DNA of 32,993 bases from Reticulitermes lucifugus (Eukaryota > Arthropoda > Insecta > Blattodea > Rhinotermitidae): assembly GCA_026260175.1 (NCBI GenBank), contig JAKCWW010002275.1:3097-36089 (forward strand), written 5' to 3'. Of this stretch, positions 10,372 through 20,437 are shown one piece after another; position 1 is the first letter of the stretch; each line of letters begins with the position of its first letter. The notes below the pieces were generated by a model. It did not search any database and had not been told where the DNA came from. It saw only the letters and a program-made list of their open reading frames with translations. Both the position numbers and the translations under genes were made by a program.

Positions 10372-10740
10372 TATGCGTCTGGCGCATGGTTCGAATATCC
10401 GCCAGGCCACCGGCTAACCTGGTTGAATTTTTATTGAGTCCCTCCGGCCAAATGATGGAACACCTCACGCCAGTGTTGCACAAATTTTCCAAAAATCTAG
10501 GAGCCACCTCAGCATCCTAGGCGCCATAAGAGTGACATGAAGCAAGTTCCATATTGAGGACCCACAAATATTAGGCGCCACTCTACAAAATTTAGTCGCC
10601 ATGGAGAAAAGGCGCCCGGGATTTGTGCACCCCTGCCTCACGCCAGGACTGCTTCATTCAAAATCCTTTCCCATTCATCATAATCTTACCATTTGACGCT
10701 AGTCTTAGTCTCAGTTAATGACAGCGTCGTAAAACGAAAC
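10372..10740 (+). repeat. Old tRNA-headed SINE (SINE-F), split by a MITE
   Basis: A B-box-like GGTTCGAATATCC lies at about 10389-10401. It is followed by CTAACCTGGTTGAATTTTTA and CCCTCCGGCC, recalling the widespread insect SINE body with TACCTGGTTGAGG and TTTTCCC blocks. After the MITE the sequence resumes and reaches GACGCTAG...TGACAGCGTCGTAAAAC, like the opposite end of the same insect repeat (GCGTCGTTAAATAAACC). The copy is badly decayed and partly recognised from memory. Joining the two halves into one element is inference. Confidence 0.45.
10471..10635 (-). mobile_element. hAT-like MITE, copy 2 (165 bp), with 8-bp target duplication
   Basis: Left end CAGTGTTGCACAAATTTTCC; right end, read inward, CAGGGGTGCACAAATCCCGG. 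It aligns over its full length in reverse orientation with 3729-3892. Perfect 8-bp direct repeats CCTCACGC flank it at 10463-10470 and 10636-10643, the duplication length made by hAT transposases. TAGGCGCCA-like motifs recur inside at about 10498, 10518, 10572, 10593 and 10609. It has no coding capacity, and it sits inside the older SINE at 10372-10740. Confidence 0.85.
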
Positions 10741-11463
10741 CAAAGAAGGTTAGTAAATGTTGTCGTGTTCGCATTGTTGTTGTCTCTAGTCGTAAATCTC
10801 GAAAACCTACTCACTTCTAAAAGTTTTGTGGTCATTTTTGTATAACTGTAGTATAAATACATGTTAATTTTGATTCATGTGTTTTTTTTTACTTTATGTG
10901 AAGGAAAAGACGCAAATTCTCCCGTTTTCTCATTGGAAATAGGTGAATTTCAAAATATCACTGTCCTGGTCACAAAAGCAACGTTTGAGGGGAATAACAG
11001 CCATCTTCTATACTTTATAGATATAAGCAACCAGAAAATAACACTTACTACCCGGGAACAAAAATTGTGTTATATGAGGTTATTAAATGTTAACTTATGA
11101 TTGTTTCAAGTGAATCTCTGATAAATGCGTCTTAAATGTGTCTTGCCGCTTTTTACAGAATAGTACACAAGCTGTCTCCGTCTCTTAGCAAACATTCACA
11201 ACAGTTCACGCTCGATTGTTGTGCTGCTGCCAGAACACAGATACAACTTAGTGCAGCCTTGTAATGACAATGAATAGTTCCGCGTCACAGTCGTATTCCA
11301 ATACAACAGTATATTCGAACAGTACAACAAAAACCTATTTCCATGCAGACACTCCCCGACCTATGTGAGGGTTTCCGTTCTGCAAACCCTTACGTAACTC
11401 GAATTTTACGTATGCCGGAATTAGACCCGCTACCCACTAAACATATGTACGTATATAGTTTTA
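10741..11463. other. No gene recognised
   Basis: A 79-codon frame at 10861-11100 starts with a hydrophobic stretch rich in F, L and I, but has no known domain and no supporting exon context. Confidence 0.35.
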
Positions 11464-11464
11464 T

Positions 11465-11783
11465 TTATTTATATGGCAGCCGGATTGTGTAATCGGTATA
11501 GGGACCAGACTACGCGCCGGATGATCCGAAGTTCGAATTCCGGCAGGGGCAAGGATTTAAACTCTTCTTTAAAACGTCCAGACTGGTTCCGGGGTCCGCT
11601 CAGTTTCCTGTTCAATGGGTACCGGGGCCTATTCCAGGGGGTAAAACGCCCGGGGCGTGAAGTTAACTACTCACCACCAATCTAGCGCCAAGGTTAAGAA
11701 TTAGTGGAGTTATACCTCTACTCCCCCTATATGCCTTCATGGCGTGGACAGGAACAACTTTACTTTACTCTGTATTATTTATA
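11465..11783 (+). repeat. SINE-B copy with probable 9-bp target duplication
   Basis: The element runs from about 11474 to 11774: GCAGCCGGATTGTGTAATCG head, B-box-like AAGTTCGAATTCCGG, GTCCAGACTGGTTCCGGGGT, the GGGGGTAAAACGCCCGGGGC core, the TATACCTCTACTCCCCCTAT block and a CTTTACTTTAC tail. The flanks TTATTTATA at 11465-11473 and 11775-11783 are identical, but the area is AT-rich and the match could be chance. Confidence 0.8.
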
Positions 11784-11796
11784 CTGTATGGTATAC

Positions 11797-11817
11797 GTGT
11801 GTGTGTATATATATATA
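11797..11817 (+). repeat. GT/AT microsatellite
   Basis: GTGTGTGTG running into ATATATATATA. Confidence 0.8.
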
Positions 11818-12815
11818 ACTGTTAATCATGTAACTGTCTACTGAAACACTACGCAAAGTGTAATTATGTTAAATCCCTACACATAATTGTGGGTACACTA
11901 AATAAGTCAATGGAAACGATCATGCAATTTCGTACGGTCAATTTTAAGCAAGCTAGGATTAGCCTCAAACGGTGAGTGCCTGTATTCCCCTGCCACCTTC
12001 CGCCACACTGTGCTTTCATTACCGTAAGGGGGCAGGGGTTTAAAAATTTTATTATTTCAATGTTCATTACGTATAAATATATTTTGAAAAGTGCCTGTCT
12101 AAACCCGCGTAAGTAATGGTGTGTCTGTACAGTCCAACGCAATCAAGGACGTATTCTCTTTTTCGCGTCGGGTGAAGGGTAGGCCTAATTACGCTGGAGT
12201 TGCGCGCAGAAATGCACACAAGTCTGTATGTAAAGCGTCGATTATATTTGTCCAATCGTAACCAAAATTTAAATGGCTGGACAGTTTCTCGCAAAATTCC
12301 CCACTATAAAATTTCACGAAGGTTCGAGTTGTCATATGCGAACATGCGGACAGACAAGGCGACTTGCGCTCCTAGGGAACTGAAAGCACCTGAAAAGTGA
12401 AAGAAAATAGACCTACAAGATCCGAAACATAAAGCTGTTGATGAAGAGGATAATTGTAAATTAGCTGTCGATTCCAGTGGCTGTACGGTTTTATGCCACC
12501 AAGATATCACATCCGAATCCTGTTCCAGGCTTATGTGTTTGCTCTTAATTTCTTGTTATTCTGCAAAGGTACATACAGGCTTTTAGATAGACTAATTCTA
12601 CACGAGCCCTACCACCTATCAGTTGGTTCTAGATAAGAGTGGATGGCGACTGCCAATGGAGTAAACTGTGATTCTGCGTTCCTTACTGACCTTTGATGAT
12701 CATTCACTGCATAACCACTCGCACTGTAGATAATGTACAGAGCCAGAAATTAATCATTTCCTCGTATTTCTTTAAATATTCGCCATTTTACAAATACTTC
12801 TACTAAATGTTGTTG
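11818..12815. other. No gene or recognised repeat
   Basis: Overlapping short frames on both strands near 11864-12510 (66-92 codons) contradict each other and show no domain. Confidence 0.4.
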
Positions 12816-12971
12816 CTGGGTGACCAAAATTTGGAAAATAAAAAAGGGAAACTTTAACAAGAGAGTGAAAAATGTTTCAAATATTTATTATTTTGTATTC
12901 GTCGAGACAAGGGGACGCGACAGTGTAAAAACAGGATGATCCCGTTAAAAACGGGACATCTGGTCATCCTA
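12816..12971. mobile_element. Possible MITE with imperfect inverted ends
   Basis: The left end (TGGGTGACCAAAATTTGGAA) and the right end read inward (TAGGATGACCAGATGTCCCG) are imperfect inverted repeats of about 16-18 bp. Near the right end CCCGTTAAAAACGGG forms a perfect hairpin. There is no clear target duplication and no second copy here, so this is tentative. Confidence 0.4.
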
Positions 12972-13246
12972 CCTAGTGGTATCTGTATATCAGGCCCATG
13001 CAATATACAAGTTTTTCATAACATAACTTGTTCTTGACGAATGCACGTTTCAGAATTACACTCTATTAGAATGCATGTGTTTAATTTTACATGGACATAA
13101 AATTGTACGTATTTATGGAAGAGAATAAATGAACTGTGCCGGGAAATCACGTCAAATGAAACCGAATTTATTCATCGACCAAATTTCAAAAGGCAACTTT
13201 ACACATTTCCCACGTTCGTGAAGAACATTTCTACTGAGAAACATTT

Positions 13247-13422
13247 CTCCCTAGAACAGGCCATGAAGGCCCAGAGGGGAGTAGAGGTATAGCTCTACTC
13301 TTTCTGTAACCCTGGCACTAGATGGGGGTGGGTGGTCAGCTCCACGCCTCGGCCGCTTTACCCCCGGGAAAGAGACCCGGTACCCATTTTACAGGAGGCT
13401 GGGTGGGCCCCAGGGCCGGTCT
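13247..13422 (-). repeat. SINE-B, head-less copy
   Basis: The minus strand reads GGCCCACCCAGCCTCCTGTA, GGGGGTAAAGCGGCCGAGGC, a CATCTAGTGCCAGGGTTA segment, GTAGAGCTATACCTCTACTC and CCTTCATGGCCTGTTCTAGG. The tRNA-like head is missing beyond about 13422, so the insertion is 5'-truncated. The body is well preserved and looks young. Confidence 0.85.
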
Positions 13423-13710
13423 TACGGTATTCAAATGCATGTGACTGATGTGTGAGAAGTTCGAAAGTAGAATTTCGGCTCCTAGTGAGGCTATAAAGTG
13501 CTCATGAAACTACTCGTATTTGAGGATCCGTTCGCATCCAGCCCTTAACTGATTTACAACTAGGAACTATAGGGCTGGAGTGCCCCACTTCGTACAAACA
13601 TAAATGTGGGATCTGGTTTATTGTACTTTACTGACGCATTCATAAGACAAAACTTTCAAATCTACGAGATTTAGCTCTCCAGTTTATCACTGTTTCTAGG
13701 AGCGCCTACA
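13423..13710. other. No gene seen
   Basis: Short unique stretch between two SINEs. Confidence 0.4.
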
Positions 13711-14011
13711 CTTGTGAACAGTTTTTTTAGAAGGGCCCCGCAGCAGATGCCACGGACGCACCGCAGCCTTGGGGCTTATTGTGCAACCCTGTGATGAAGA
13801 CGATTAGAATTTTCGTTTTTCCTTGTCATGGAACACCGGTGGAATGAAACTGACCGGGGAAAACCGAAGTACTCGGGGAAAAACCTGTCCCAGTGTCACT
13901 TTGTCCACCACAAATCCCACATGGACTGACCCGGGATCGAACCCGGGCCTCCGCGGTGAGAGACCGGCGACTAACCGCCTGAGCCATGGCAAGGACCCTT
14001 GTGAATAGTTT
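13711..14011 (-). repeat. SINE-A copy with 14-bp target duplication
   Basis: The element occupies 13725-13997 on the minus strand: TGCCATGGCTCAGGCGGTTA head (A box), CTCTCACCGCGGAGGCCCGG, an intact B box GGGTTCGATCCCGGGT, a GTGGCACTGGGACAGG-type body, the TTTTTCCCCGAGTACTTCGG segment, GGCTGCGGTGCGTCCGTGGC and a short A-tail. The head resembles tRNA-Glu with the CTC anticodon-loop region retained. Flanks CTTGTGAACAGTTT and CTTGTGAATAGTTT differ at one position, which supports retrotransposition with little later change. Confidence 0.9.
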
Positions 14012-15078
14012 CTGTAAAGGATCTAGTCTAGAATAAACAACGTTCAGCACTAAATGATGGCAACTTATACCACGTTCTGTGACCAGCAACATCACATTTG
14101 CAGTCGGATTACGTGACAAACGTCCCACAGGAAATGTAACGTTGCAGATTGAGGGCCGTCCGTGTGAAAGTAAGAAACGCAATTTTGTTTGGACCGCGAA
14201 TACGTTTTAGTAGTACAGGCCTGCCTTAGGGTAGGAACAAAGTGTCGCACTCGCATAAAACAGGGGGAATTATGATGGACATAAGAATTTTAAATGTATA
14301 CATGATATTAAATTTTTTACTTACACCAATTTAAATATGATATTTCTAATAACCTTTTATAAGTTCTGATGAAATGATCTCTGCAACAATGCAGTCCCTT
14401 TGGATGCTAAATTATGATGTCTATGCCCTCTAAATACTGCCCTTTCTTTATCGCACACTCATGTGGAACGCAGTTAACGCTGTGGTTGGTAGAGGGCACG
14501 CATGTAGAGTCAAGGACTGACCCGTAAATGTCATAGCCATCCATTCTATTTCTGTAATCACAGAACCTATCACACTGGTAGCCATGTTTGTTTCAGAGGA
14601 CATAAGTTCAGAACATGGCTCCAGAAAATGGTTTTAAAACTGATTCCATTTCTAATTAGATGATACCGTACAACTTGCTGATTGGGGATATATATTTTTT
14701 TATGAAAGCGCATCTCGGTTTTCGCTAAACTGTTAGTAATTATTCTTATCAAACAGGGGAAGAGAACGCTGGCTGGCAGTATATACGTACTGTTAGTTGT
14801 CTTATGTTATTATCTTCAGTTAATTGGTAAAGAATCGTTCAACAGAAATGTAACTGTTAGTTTTTGATCACAAAATATGAAGGCGTGTCGTGCATAATCT
14901 TCCACGTGTATGAATTAAAGTAATGGCGTAATTAAGAATTCCCACTCTTTAACACTTTTCAGTCCCCGCACAGTGTTCACTACTGTGTTCACTGTTCGGC
15001 AGCAAGCAGTTCAACAGTTATGCATCACAAGAACATAAAACAGTAACAACAACGAACCTGGAAATGTATAACATACGT
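14012..15078. other. No gene or recognised repeat
   Basis: AT-rich sequence with no persuasive frame. Confidence 0.4.
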
Positions 15079-15374
15079 ACGTGGATTGTTGGTTGAGGCA
15101 CTGCGCTACAAGCCGGAATGTCGCGGGTTCGATTCCCGATGGAGTCACTGGAAATTTTCATTGACATAATTCTTTCGGTCGCACTATGGCGCTGGGGTCG
15201 ACTCAGCCTCTAATGAGTAACATGAATACTTCCTGGGGGGGGGGGGTAAAGGCGGCCGGTGCCTAGGGCTGACAAACTTACCACCTTCATGGGAGCCTCA
15301 ACCTCTTGGAACGCTAACGGCCTGTCCAGGCCTGTAATGGGATTGCTTTACCTTTTACCTTACATATGTGGATT
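15079..15374 (+). repeat. SINE-E, with a core and tail shared with SINE-B
   Basis: A tRNA-like head contains a clear B box GCGGGTTCGATTCCCG at about 15123-15138, different from the SINE-B head. Downstream lie a long G-run (15235-15246), GTAAAGGCGGCCGGTGCC, ACTTACCACCTTCATG, GGCCTGTCCAGGCCTG and a CTTTACCTTTTACC tail, which follow the SINE-B core and tail. The flanks ACGTGGATT (15079-15087) and ATGTGGATT (15366-15374) are a possible target duplication with one mismatch. Confidence 0.7.
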
Positions 15375-16102
15375 ACGTTGGAACAACTTAGAATGTAAGA
15401 CTCGGTAGACAACATAAGGACATAACAAAAAGTTTCTACAGTATCATAAGGTACAGCTTATGGCTTCATACACATTTTACGTGATGATGGATATGATGAT
15501 TAGCTCACGTTTATCTTTTATAAAATTAAATTTATCGTTTTATCACAAACTTAGTTGCACTGCATTGCCAATAGTTTGTAAGCACGACGCCTAGAAGATG
15601 ACATTGCCGTGTTCAGGCGCGTAGCGTGTTAGTTATGCAACCACGCATTAGACCCATACATATTACCGTGTATTTAGACTAATTCATTTATATTTCCCTT
15701 CCTAACAATTATTTTCACTAAGTCCAAAACCACATGACTCAACGACACACTTGCGGGAGGAAGCCTGCAATACAGACAGCAAAGCCTGACTGTAGGTGGA
15801 GTAGTAGTGAGTACGCTGTAGATTTGTGTTCTGGAGGTGCAGTGTTCTAGTATCAGAAGGGATATTGACGAATAGTTTCTCAAGATGGATTCTACTCCAT
15901 GGAATAATCATACATTTACAACATTTGGAGGCAAGCAGACGTCATACACCCTTCCGAAAACTTCCCGACTTTACACTTTAAGAGTGTCAAAAACTTGAAA
16001 CTTATTTCCTGCAAATGTCTGATTCCGAAAGATGATCTGAAAGTGTTGTAACCTCTGCTCTTTTTAATGTTACAATGGCAACGTAAGGGTGTTCCTCGTA
16101 AG
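15375..16102. other. No gene or recognised repeat
   Basis: Two overlapping 69-codon frames near 15674-15911 are mutually inconsistent and featureless. Confidence 0.4.
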
Positions 16103-16400
16103 GTATTAAAGAGGCCGTGCCATGGCTCAGGCGGGTAGTCGCCGGCCTCTCACCGCGGAGGCCCGGGTTCGATCCCGGGTTAGTCAATGTAGGATTTGTA
16201 GTCGACAAAGTGGCACTGGGAAAGGTTTTTTCCCGAGTACTTCGGTTTTCCCCAGTCAGTTTCATTCCACCGGTGCTCCATTACACAGAAAAACGAAAAA
16301 ATTAATCATCTTCATCTTAGGATTGCACAATAAGCCTCTAGGCTGCGGTGCGTCCGTAGCATCTGCTGCGGGGCCCTTCACGAAAAAAAAGTATTAAAGA
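16103..16400 (+). repeat. SINE-A copy with 10-bp target duplication
   Basis: The element is at 16113-16390, between perfect repeats GTATTAAAGA (16103-16112 and 16391-16400). The head TGCCATGGCTCAGGCGGGTA, the CCTCTCACCGCGGAGGCCCG segment and an intact B box GGGTTCGATCCCGGGT are all present. The body continues through GTGGCACTGGGAAAGG, TTTTTTCCCGAGTACTTCGG and GGCTGCGGTGCGTCCGTAGC to an A-tail of eight. This is the most complete SINE-A in the window. The tRNA-Glu origin is inferred from the anticodon-loop and T-arm sequence. Confidence 0.92.
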
Positions 16401-16840
16401 CGAAACTTCCACAGCCAAAGGCGGAGACACTACACGATTTAATTCGAGAGAGACCTACGCCATGAATTCCAGTATCCAGCTGAAACCAAGGGATGACGTC
16501 TACCATGACGAGTGACGTGAGCATGGATGACACAATGCGGTATTCTCCCTTCCTCACAGATAAGAGCACGACCCAGGGGGCACACACGGTTTTCCTTCCA
16601 CTGTTTTATCTTTGCAGTATTATCCCATACAGCAGCCACGTCTTCTCGCCTGCTGGCTGCAGCAGGGGTGAGCAAAGTATGATCCAGGGATAAGAAGCGG
16701 TCTTTGGAGTAGTTCAATCCAATATTATTGACTCTGTAGTATTTATAATACGGCAATTTACAATTGTTTACGTAGGTAAACGACAGTCCTAATTTTGACA
16801 GATGCGTCATTTGGGGGGGGGTCTCTTATACACACATTTG
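16401..16840. other. No gene seen
   Basis: A G-run lies at 16813-16821. A 123-codon minus-strand frame (16439-16810) has no recognisable domain. Confidence 0.35.
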
Positions 16841-17125
16841 CAGCCAGGATAGTGTAGTCGGTATAGTGACTGGCTATGAGCTGGACGGTCCGGGTATCGA
16901 ATCCCGGTATGGGCGAGATTTTCCGCACCCATCCAGACCGACCCTGGGGCCAACCCAGCATCCTATACAATGGCTACCAGGTCATTCCCGGGGTAAAGCG
17001 GCCGGTGAGTGGCGTTAACCACCTACCCCTATCTAGCGCAGAGGTTAAAGCAAGAGTAGAGCTATATCTCTACTCCCCCTCTGTGCCTTCATGGCAGGTT
17101 ATAGGGTGACCTTTATCTTCACCTT
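16841..17125 (+). repeat. SINE-B copy
   Basis: Full order present: CAGCCAGGATAGTGTAGTCG head with A-box-like TAGTCGGTATAGTG, B-box-like GGGTATCGAATCCCGG, CCAGACCGACCCTGGGGCCA, the GGGGTAAAGCGGCCGGTGAG core, GAGGTTAAAGCAAGAGTAGA, the ATCTCTACTCCCCCTCTGTG block and a CTTTATCTTCACCTTA end. No convincing target duplication. Confidence 0.88.
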
Positions 17126-17184
17126 ATGAACATATTTACTATGTTTAGGTCTGTTTACTGAGAGCAAAGTGTCCACACCGACGC

Positions 17185-17330
17185 TGGGCTACTTGCTCAG
17201 GGGTATCCTGCAGCAGACGGGCCATTAAACTGACCGCTTATTTCCGTCTAGTGTTGGGGTTAAGAATAGATGGGGCATATATCCACTACTTCTTTTACAT
17301 TCATGACATGTGCGGGGACAGATCTACAGC
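17185..17330 (+). repeat. Degraded SINE-B 3' half
   Basis: Directly after the previous SINE, TCTAGTGTTGGGGTTAAGAA and the following ATATCCACTACTTC and ATTCATGACATGTGCGGGGA echo the SINE-B 3' half with many changes. It is clearly older than its neighbour. Confidence 0.5.
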
Positions 17331-17338
17331 TTTATTTG

Positions 17339-17365
17339 TTTGCGGTTTATTTAACGACGCTCTCC
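17339..17365 (+). repeat. Fragment of a GGTTTATTTAACGACGCT repeat
   Basis: GGTTTATTTAACGACGCT is the end of a repeat I recall as common across insects. Related sequence lies in reverse at about 6684-6705 and 10715-10740. Confidence 0.4.
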
Positions 17366-18514
17366 GTAGCTGTACATCCTACAACCTACTGCATTTCAGT
17401 AAATAAAGGCAATTTAATTTCAGGCTTTTCAGTAATATTATAGCTTGTAAATACATGACAGTTCATTTAGGATTAGCTTCATATCACGAACAGTCGATAA
17501 CTGGTAACAGGAACAGCAGATATAATGTGAAGCATGACAGTAGCAACTAAGGAGAAGCACGTATGTAAAAATATAAATAAATATTATAAACATTGATATA
17601 ACAGTTAACAAGAAAATGGAAGCTCAGGCCCATGAGATGATATTGCAGGACTGAAAAATATCTCCCTTGTATTACCACAATTCGTAAACTCTTTTTAGTG
17701 TAGAGAAAAGCATTTAAATTCAAAATTTCGCGCGCACTTTGCACTCATTCCACGGCTGAGACGCTGTTACTGACAGGTAACCTGAAGGGGCTCAGTGATA
17801 CCTTGAAGTGTATCTATAGAATGGACAGATAGACCCTTTTTCTTGCAAACCTGTAAGGCTGCATCATACTCGTGTTTCCAGGACTGCATCACACAGCCGC
17901 TGACTTGCAACTCTCCTGTAGTGCGTCTGTATTTCACTGCTTCAGGGCGTTTAATGACAAGCCTGAAAGTGTGTGTACATTGTCTACAGGAAGTTTCTTT
18001 GCTTTTGATAAGGCTTTAAAATCTATTAGCACCGTGACATTAAGAACTTCGAATAAAAGACAACAGAAATAGTTGCATTTATATTTAATAAATTTATTAT
18101 TGCCTGGATGTGAAATATTCTGCTATTTTGTTTATGTGAATGACGATTGTATGCACGTGTGACCTGCAAGAAAGCGAAAGCTTGGATATGCACGTGGATA
18201 CAATCAGTGATGAAGTTACGGTTGTGCCTAAGGACCAATCTAACTGGCATATGCTGTGGTCAGATATAATAATGCAGAGTTCTGACTTTACATTCTGTAC
18301 ATGCCATGTGGTCACGCCACGTAATAAATTCGTATCGAGTGTTTTTAATTTGGCGAGAGGAATAAACATTGGAATCAACCAAAAACACTTGAATTGTATT
18401 AAAATACTTAATACTCACAAATCAACCATGGACTCCGTACACATGTTGAAGCCATCATTATGTACTTTTTATTCTTTCATGTATTTTATAAGGATACAGT
18501 TTAGGTATCGTGTA
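17366..18514. other. No gene recognised
   Basis: A 183-codon ATG frame starts at 18140 and is the longest in the window. Its first ~125 codons are complex sequence with no domain I recognise, and its end is translated microsatellite. I do not call a gene here. Confidence 0.35.
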
Positions 18515-18648
18515 TACATATGCATATATGTATGTATGTATGCACGTACGTACGTACGGACGGACGTATGTATGTCTCTCTGTATGTATGCATGTATGTT
18601 GTATGTATATATGTATGTATATATGCGTTTGCTTGCTTGCTTGCTTGG
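18515..18648 (+). repeat. Compound tetranucleotide microsatellite
   Basis: Successive blocks of ATGT, CGTA, GGAC and ATGT units followed by (GCTT)n. The units change stepwise, which suggests point mutation followed by local slippage. Confidence 0.85.
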
Positions 18649-20126
18649 TTCTTTGTGTGCGTACTTTGAGAACCAGCTGATCGATTTTTAATGGAACTTG
18701 ACGTTAGTATTCTTCTACCTTTCATTTCCCTCACTTAATACGAGTGCAGTGTCTATGCGAAATTTAGTCAGAAAAGCGATGCCAGCGCCATTTAATATAG
18801 GGGGTTGAAATTTGAGTAGTAACAGATCTTAGAAATGATACTGTACTTTTGTTAACATCTCGTTATCATAAAAAGTAAACCACTTACAGGCTAGCAGCGC
18901 GAACTATACGTTTGCATTTCAATTCGATAGCGATAAACAGTTATTGAACCACTGCAATACGCACACTATCATTTGGTAGAGAGACTGATCATAAGGAAAT
19001 CTATAAATTTTGTACGAAACTTTTGATGTACAACATAATGTAACCATCGTTGTGCCTGATATCTGACATCCTTAAGATAGTAAGAATTTATATTAATATC
19101 AAAAGTAAATAAAATATGTCATTAAATTGTGTACTTACTGAGTTATAATTCCTAATATCCTTCCTGTATACGGAAAAACATAAGCAGTAAAGTAAGAACT
19201 AACGTCTTTCTAAAAGGTCCTGTACTAAATATTGTTACAAAATTATTGTTTGTGTGTCATCACACACATTTCGGAGTCGGGATTGGGCTGTGTCACTATC
19301 CAAATACGACATTGTAATCGATTTTAGAACAAAAGTTATGCACCAAGAAGATGATTCATTTCAACAAGGAAGGCAATGCCCCCTCAAATGCACCAACTTT
19401 GGCCGTCCCAGATATATACCTAACTTCTCTTTCTGTGTCTTTTATTTACATTCTAAAGTCCTCTTCCTTATCGATGTCCAATTGTTCTATTAATAGTTAA
19501 CCACAGTCTAGTGTAATTTGTGTGTCTTGATTCTAATAGTTTCCTTATACAAGTTCAAAAAAAGCGCCTTAATAAACAGTTTAAAGTCCGTCGTAATGTT
19601 ATTCTTAGTCAGCCATTACAGAGTTTACATTTCCATGAATAGGTACTAAATAAATTTGGTTGTCCATGTGATCCCCTCGTATGCATTTTTACGATGCAAT
19701 ATCGTTGCCGCATTAGCAGGGAATAGGACTGCAACACTCCGGTTTGGAACCGGCGTGTCCGAACGTGGCAGCATTTGTTCAGAATTGGAGACGCACGTAT
19801 CTTACATTTCTTTGTCAGATCACACACGGATTAGGTTTATGGCCGCTGTAGACATGAAGCGAACTTACGAAGTGATACCGTAGTAACAATATGGCGAACG
19901 GAAGCATTATTCAGTTATCTGGTGGGCAATAAACATCGAGGGAATGAAGAGATGCTGTGGACGACTCTCTCACAGTTGTAGCAATGCAGTTAGACTAGAA
20001 CTTCACTGCAGAATACAATGTACGCCACTCCTCTATCTTAACACTGTACTCCTTACCGTTGTGTCGAAACGTTGCTGGTTACTTCATGAGTTTGCCATAT
20101 TTTTGATCTACTCTTCTACACCCTGT
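18649..20126. other. No gene or recognised repeat
   Basis: AT-rich. Frames of 72-79 codons at 19254-19883 have no recognisable features. Confidence 0.4.
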
Positions 20127-20437
20127 GGGCCGGGATAGCGTAGTCGGTATAGCGACTCGCTACGGGCTGAACGTTCCGGGGATCGAATACCGGTGAGCGC
20201 GAGATTTTTCCGCAACCTTCCAGACCGGCCCTAGGGCAGCCTCCTATACAATGGGTACCGGGTCTCTTTCCTGGGGGTAAAGCGGCCGGGGCGTGGAGTN
20301 NNNNNNNNNNNNNNNNNNNNNNNNNNNNNNNNNNNNNNNNNNNNNNNNNNNNNNNNNNNNNNNNNNNNNNNNNNTACTCCCCCTCTGGGCCTTCGTGGCC
20401 TGTTCTAGGGAGAACTTTACCTTTACCTTACCTTTTA
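20127..20437 (+). repeat. SINE-B copy with an assembly gap inside
   Basis: GGGCCGGGATAGCGTAGTCG head, TATAGCGACTCGCTACGGGC, B-box-like GGGGATCGAATACCGG, CCAGACCGGCCCTAGGGCAG, the GGGGGTAAAGCGGCCGGGGC core, then 75 Ns (20300-20374), the TACTCCCCCTCTGGGCCTTC block and a tail of TTTACC hexamers. It matches the copy at 23396 closely, so it is young. The missing part should be the TTGACCACC...AGAGCTATACCTC segment, about 55 bp by comparison with that copy. Confidence 0.92.

Noticed and set aside
12341-12365. CATGCGGACAGACAA shared in reverse with the 27085-27260 repeat
   Set aside because: Only about 15 bases match and similarity does not extend on either side.
13826-14182. 118-codon minus-strand frame
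   Set aside because: It is largely translated SINE-A; the same peptide pattern appears from the other SINE-A copies.
16113-16190. Possible genuine tRNA-Glu gene
   Set aside because: A-box and B-box regions are present, but the acceptor stem does not close and the sequence continues into a SINE body with target duplications.
18140-18691. 183-codon ATG frame, the longest in the window
   Set aside because: Its last third is translated tetranucleotide repeat, the rest has no recognisable domain, and no splice-linked exons or flanking gene structure are visible.
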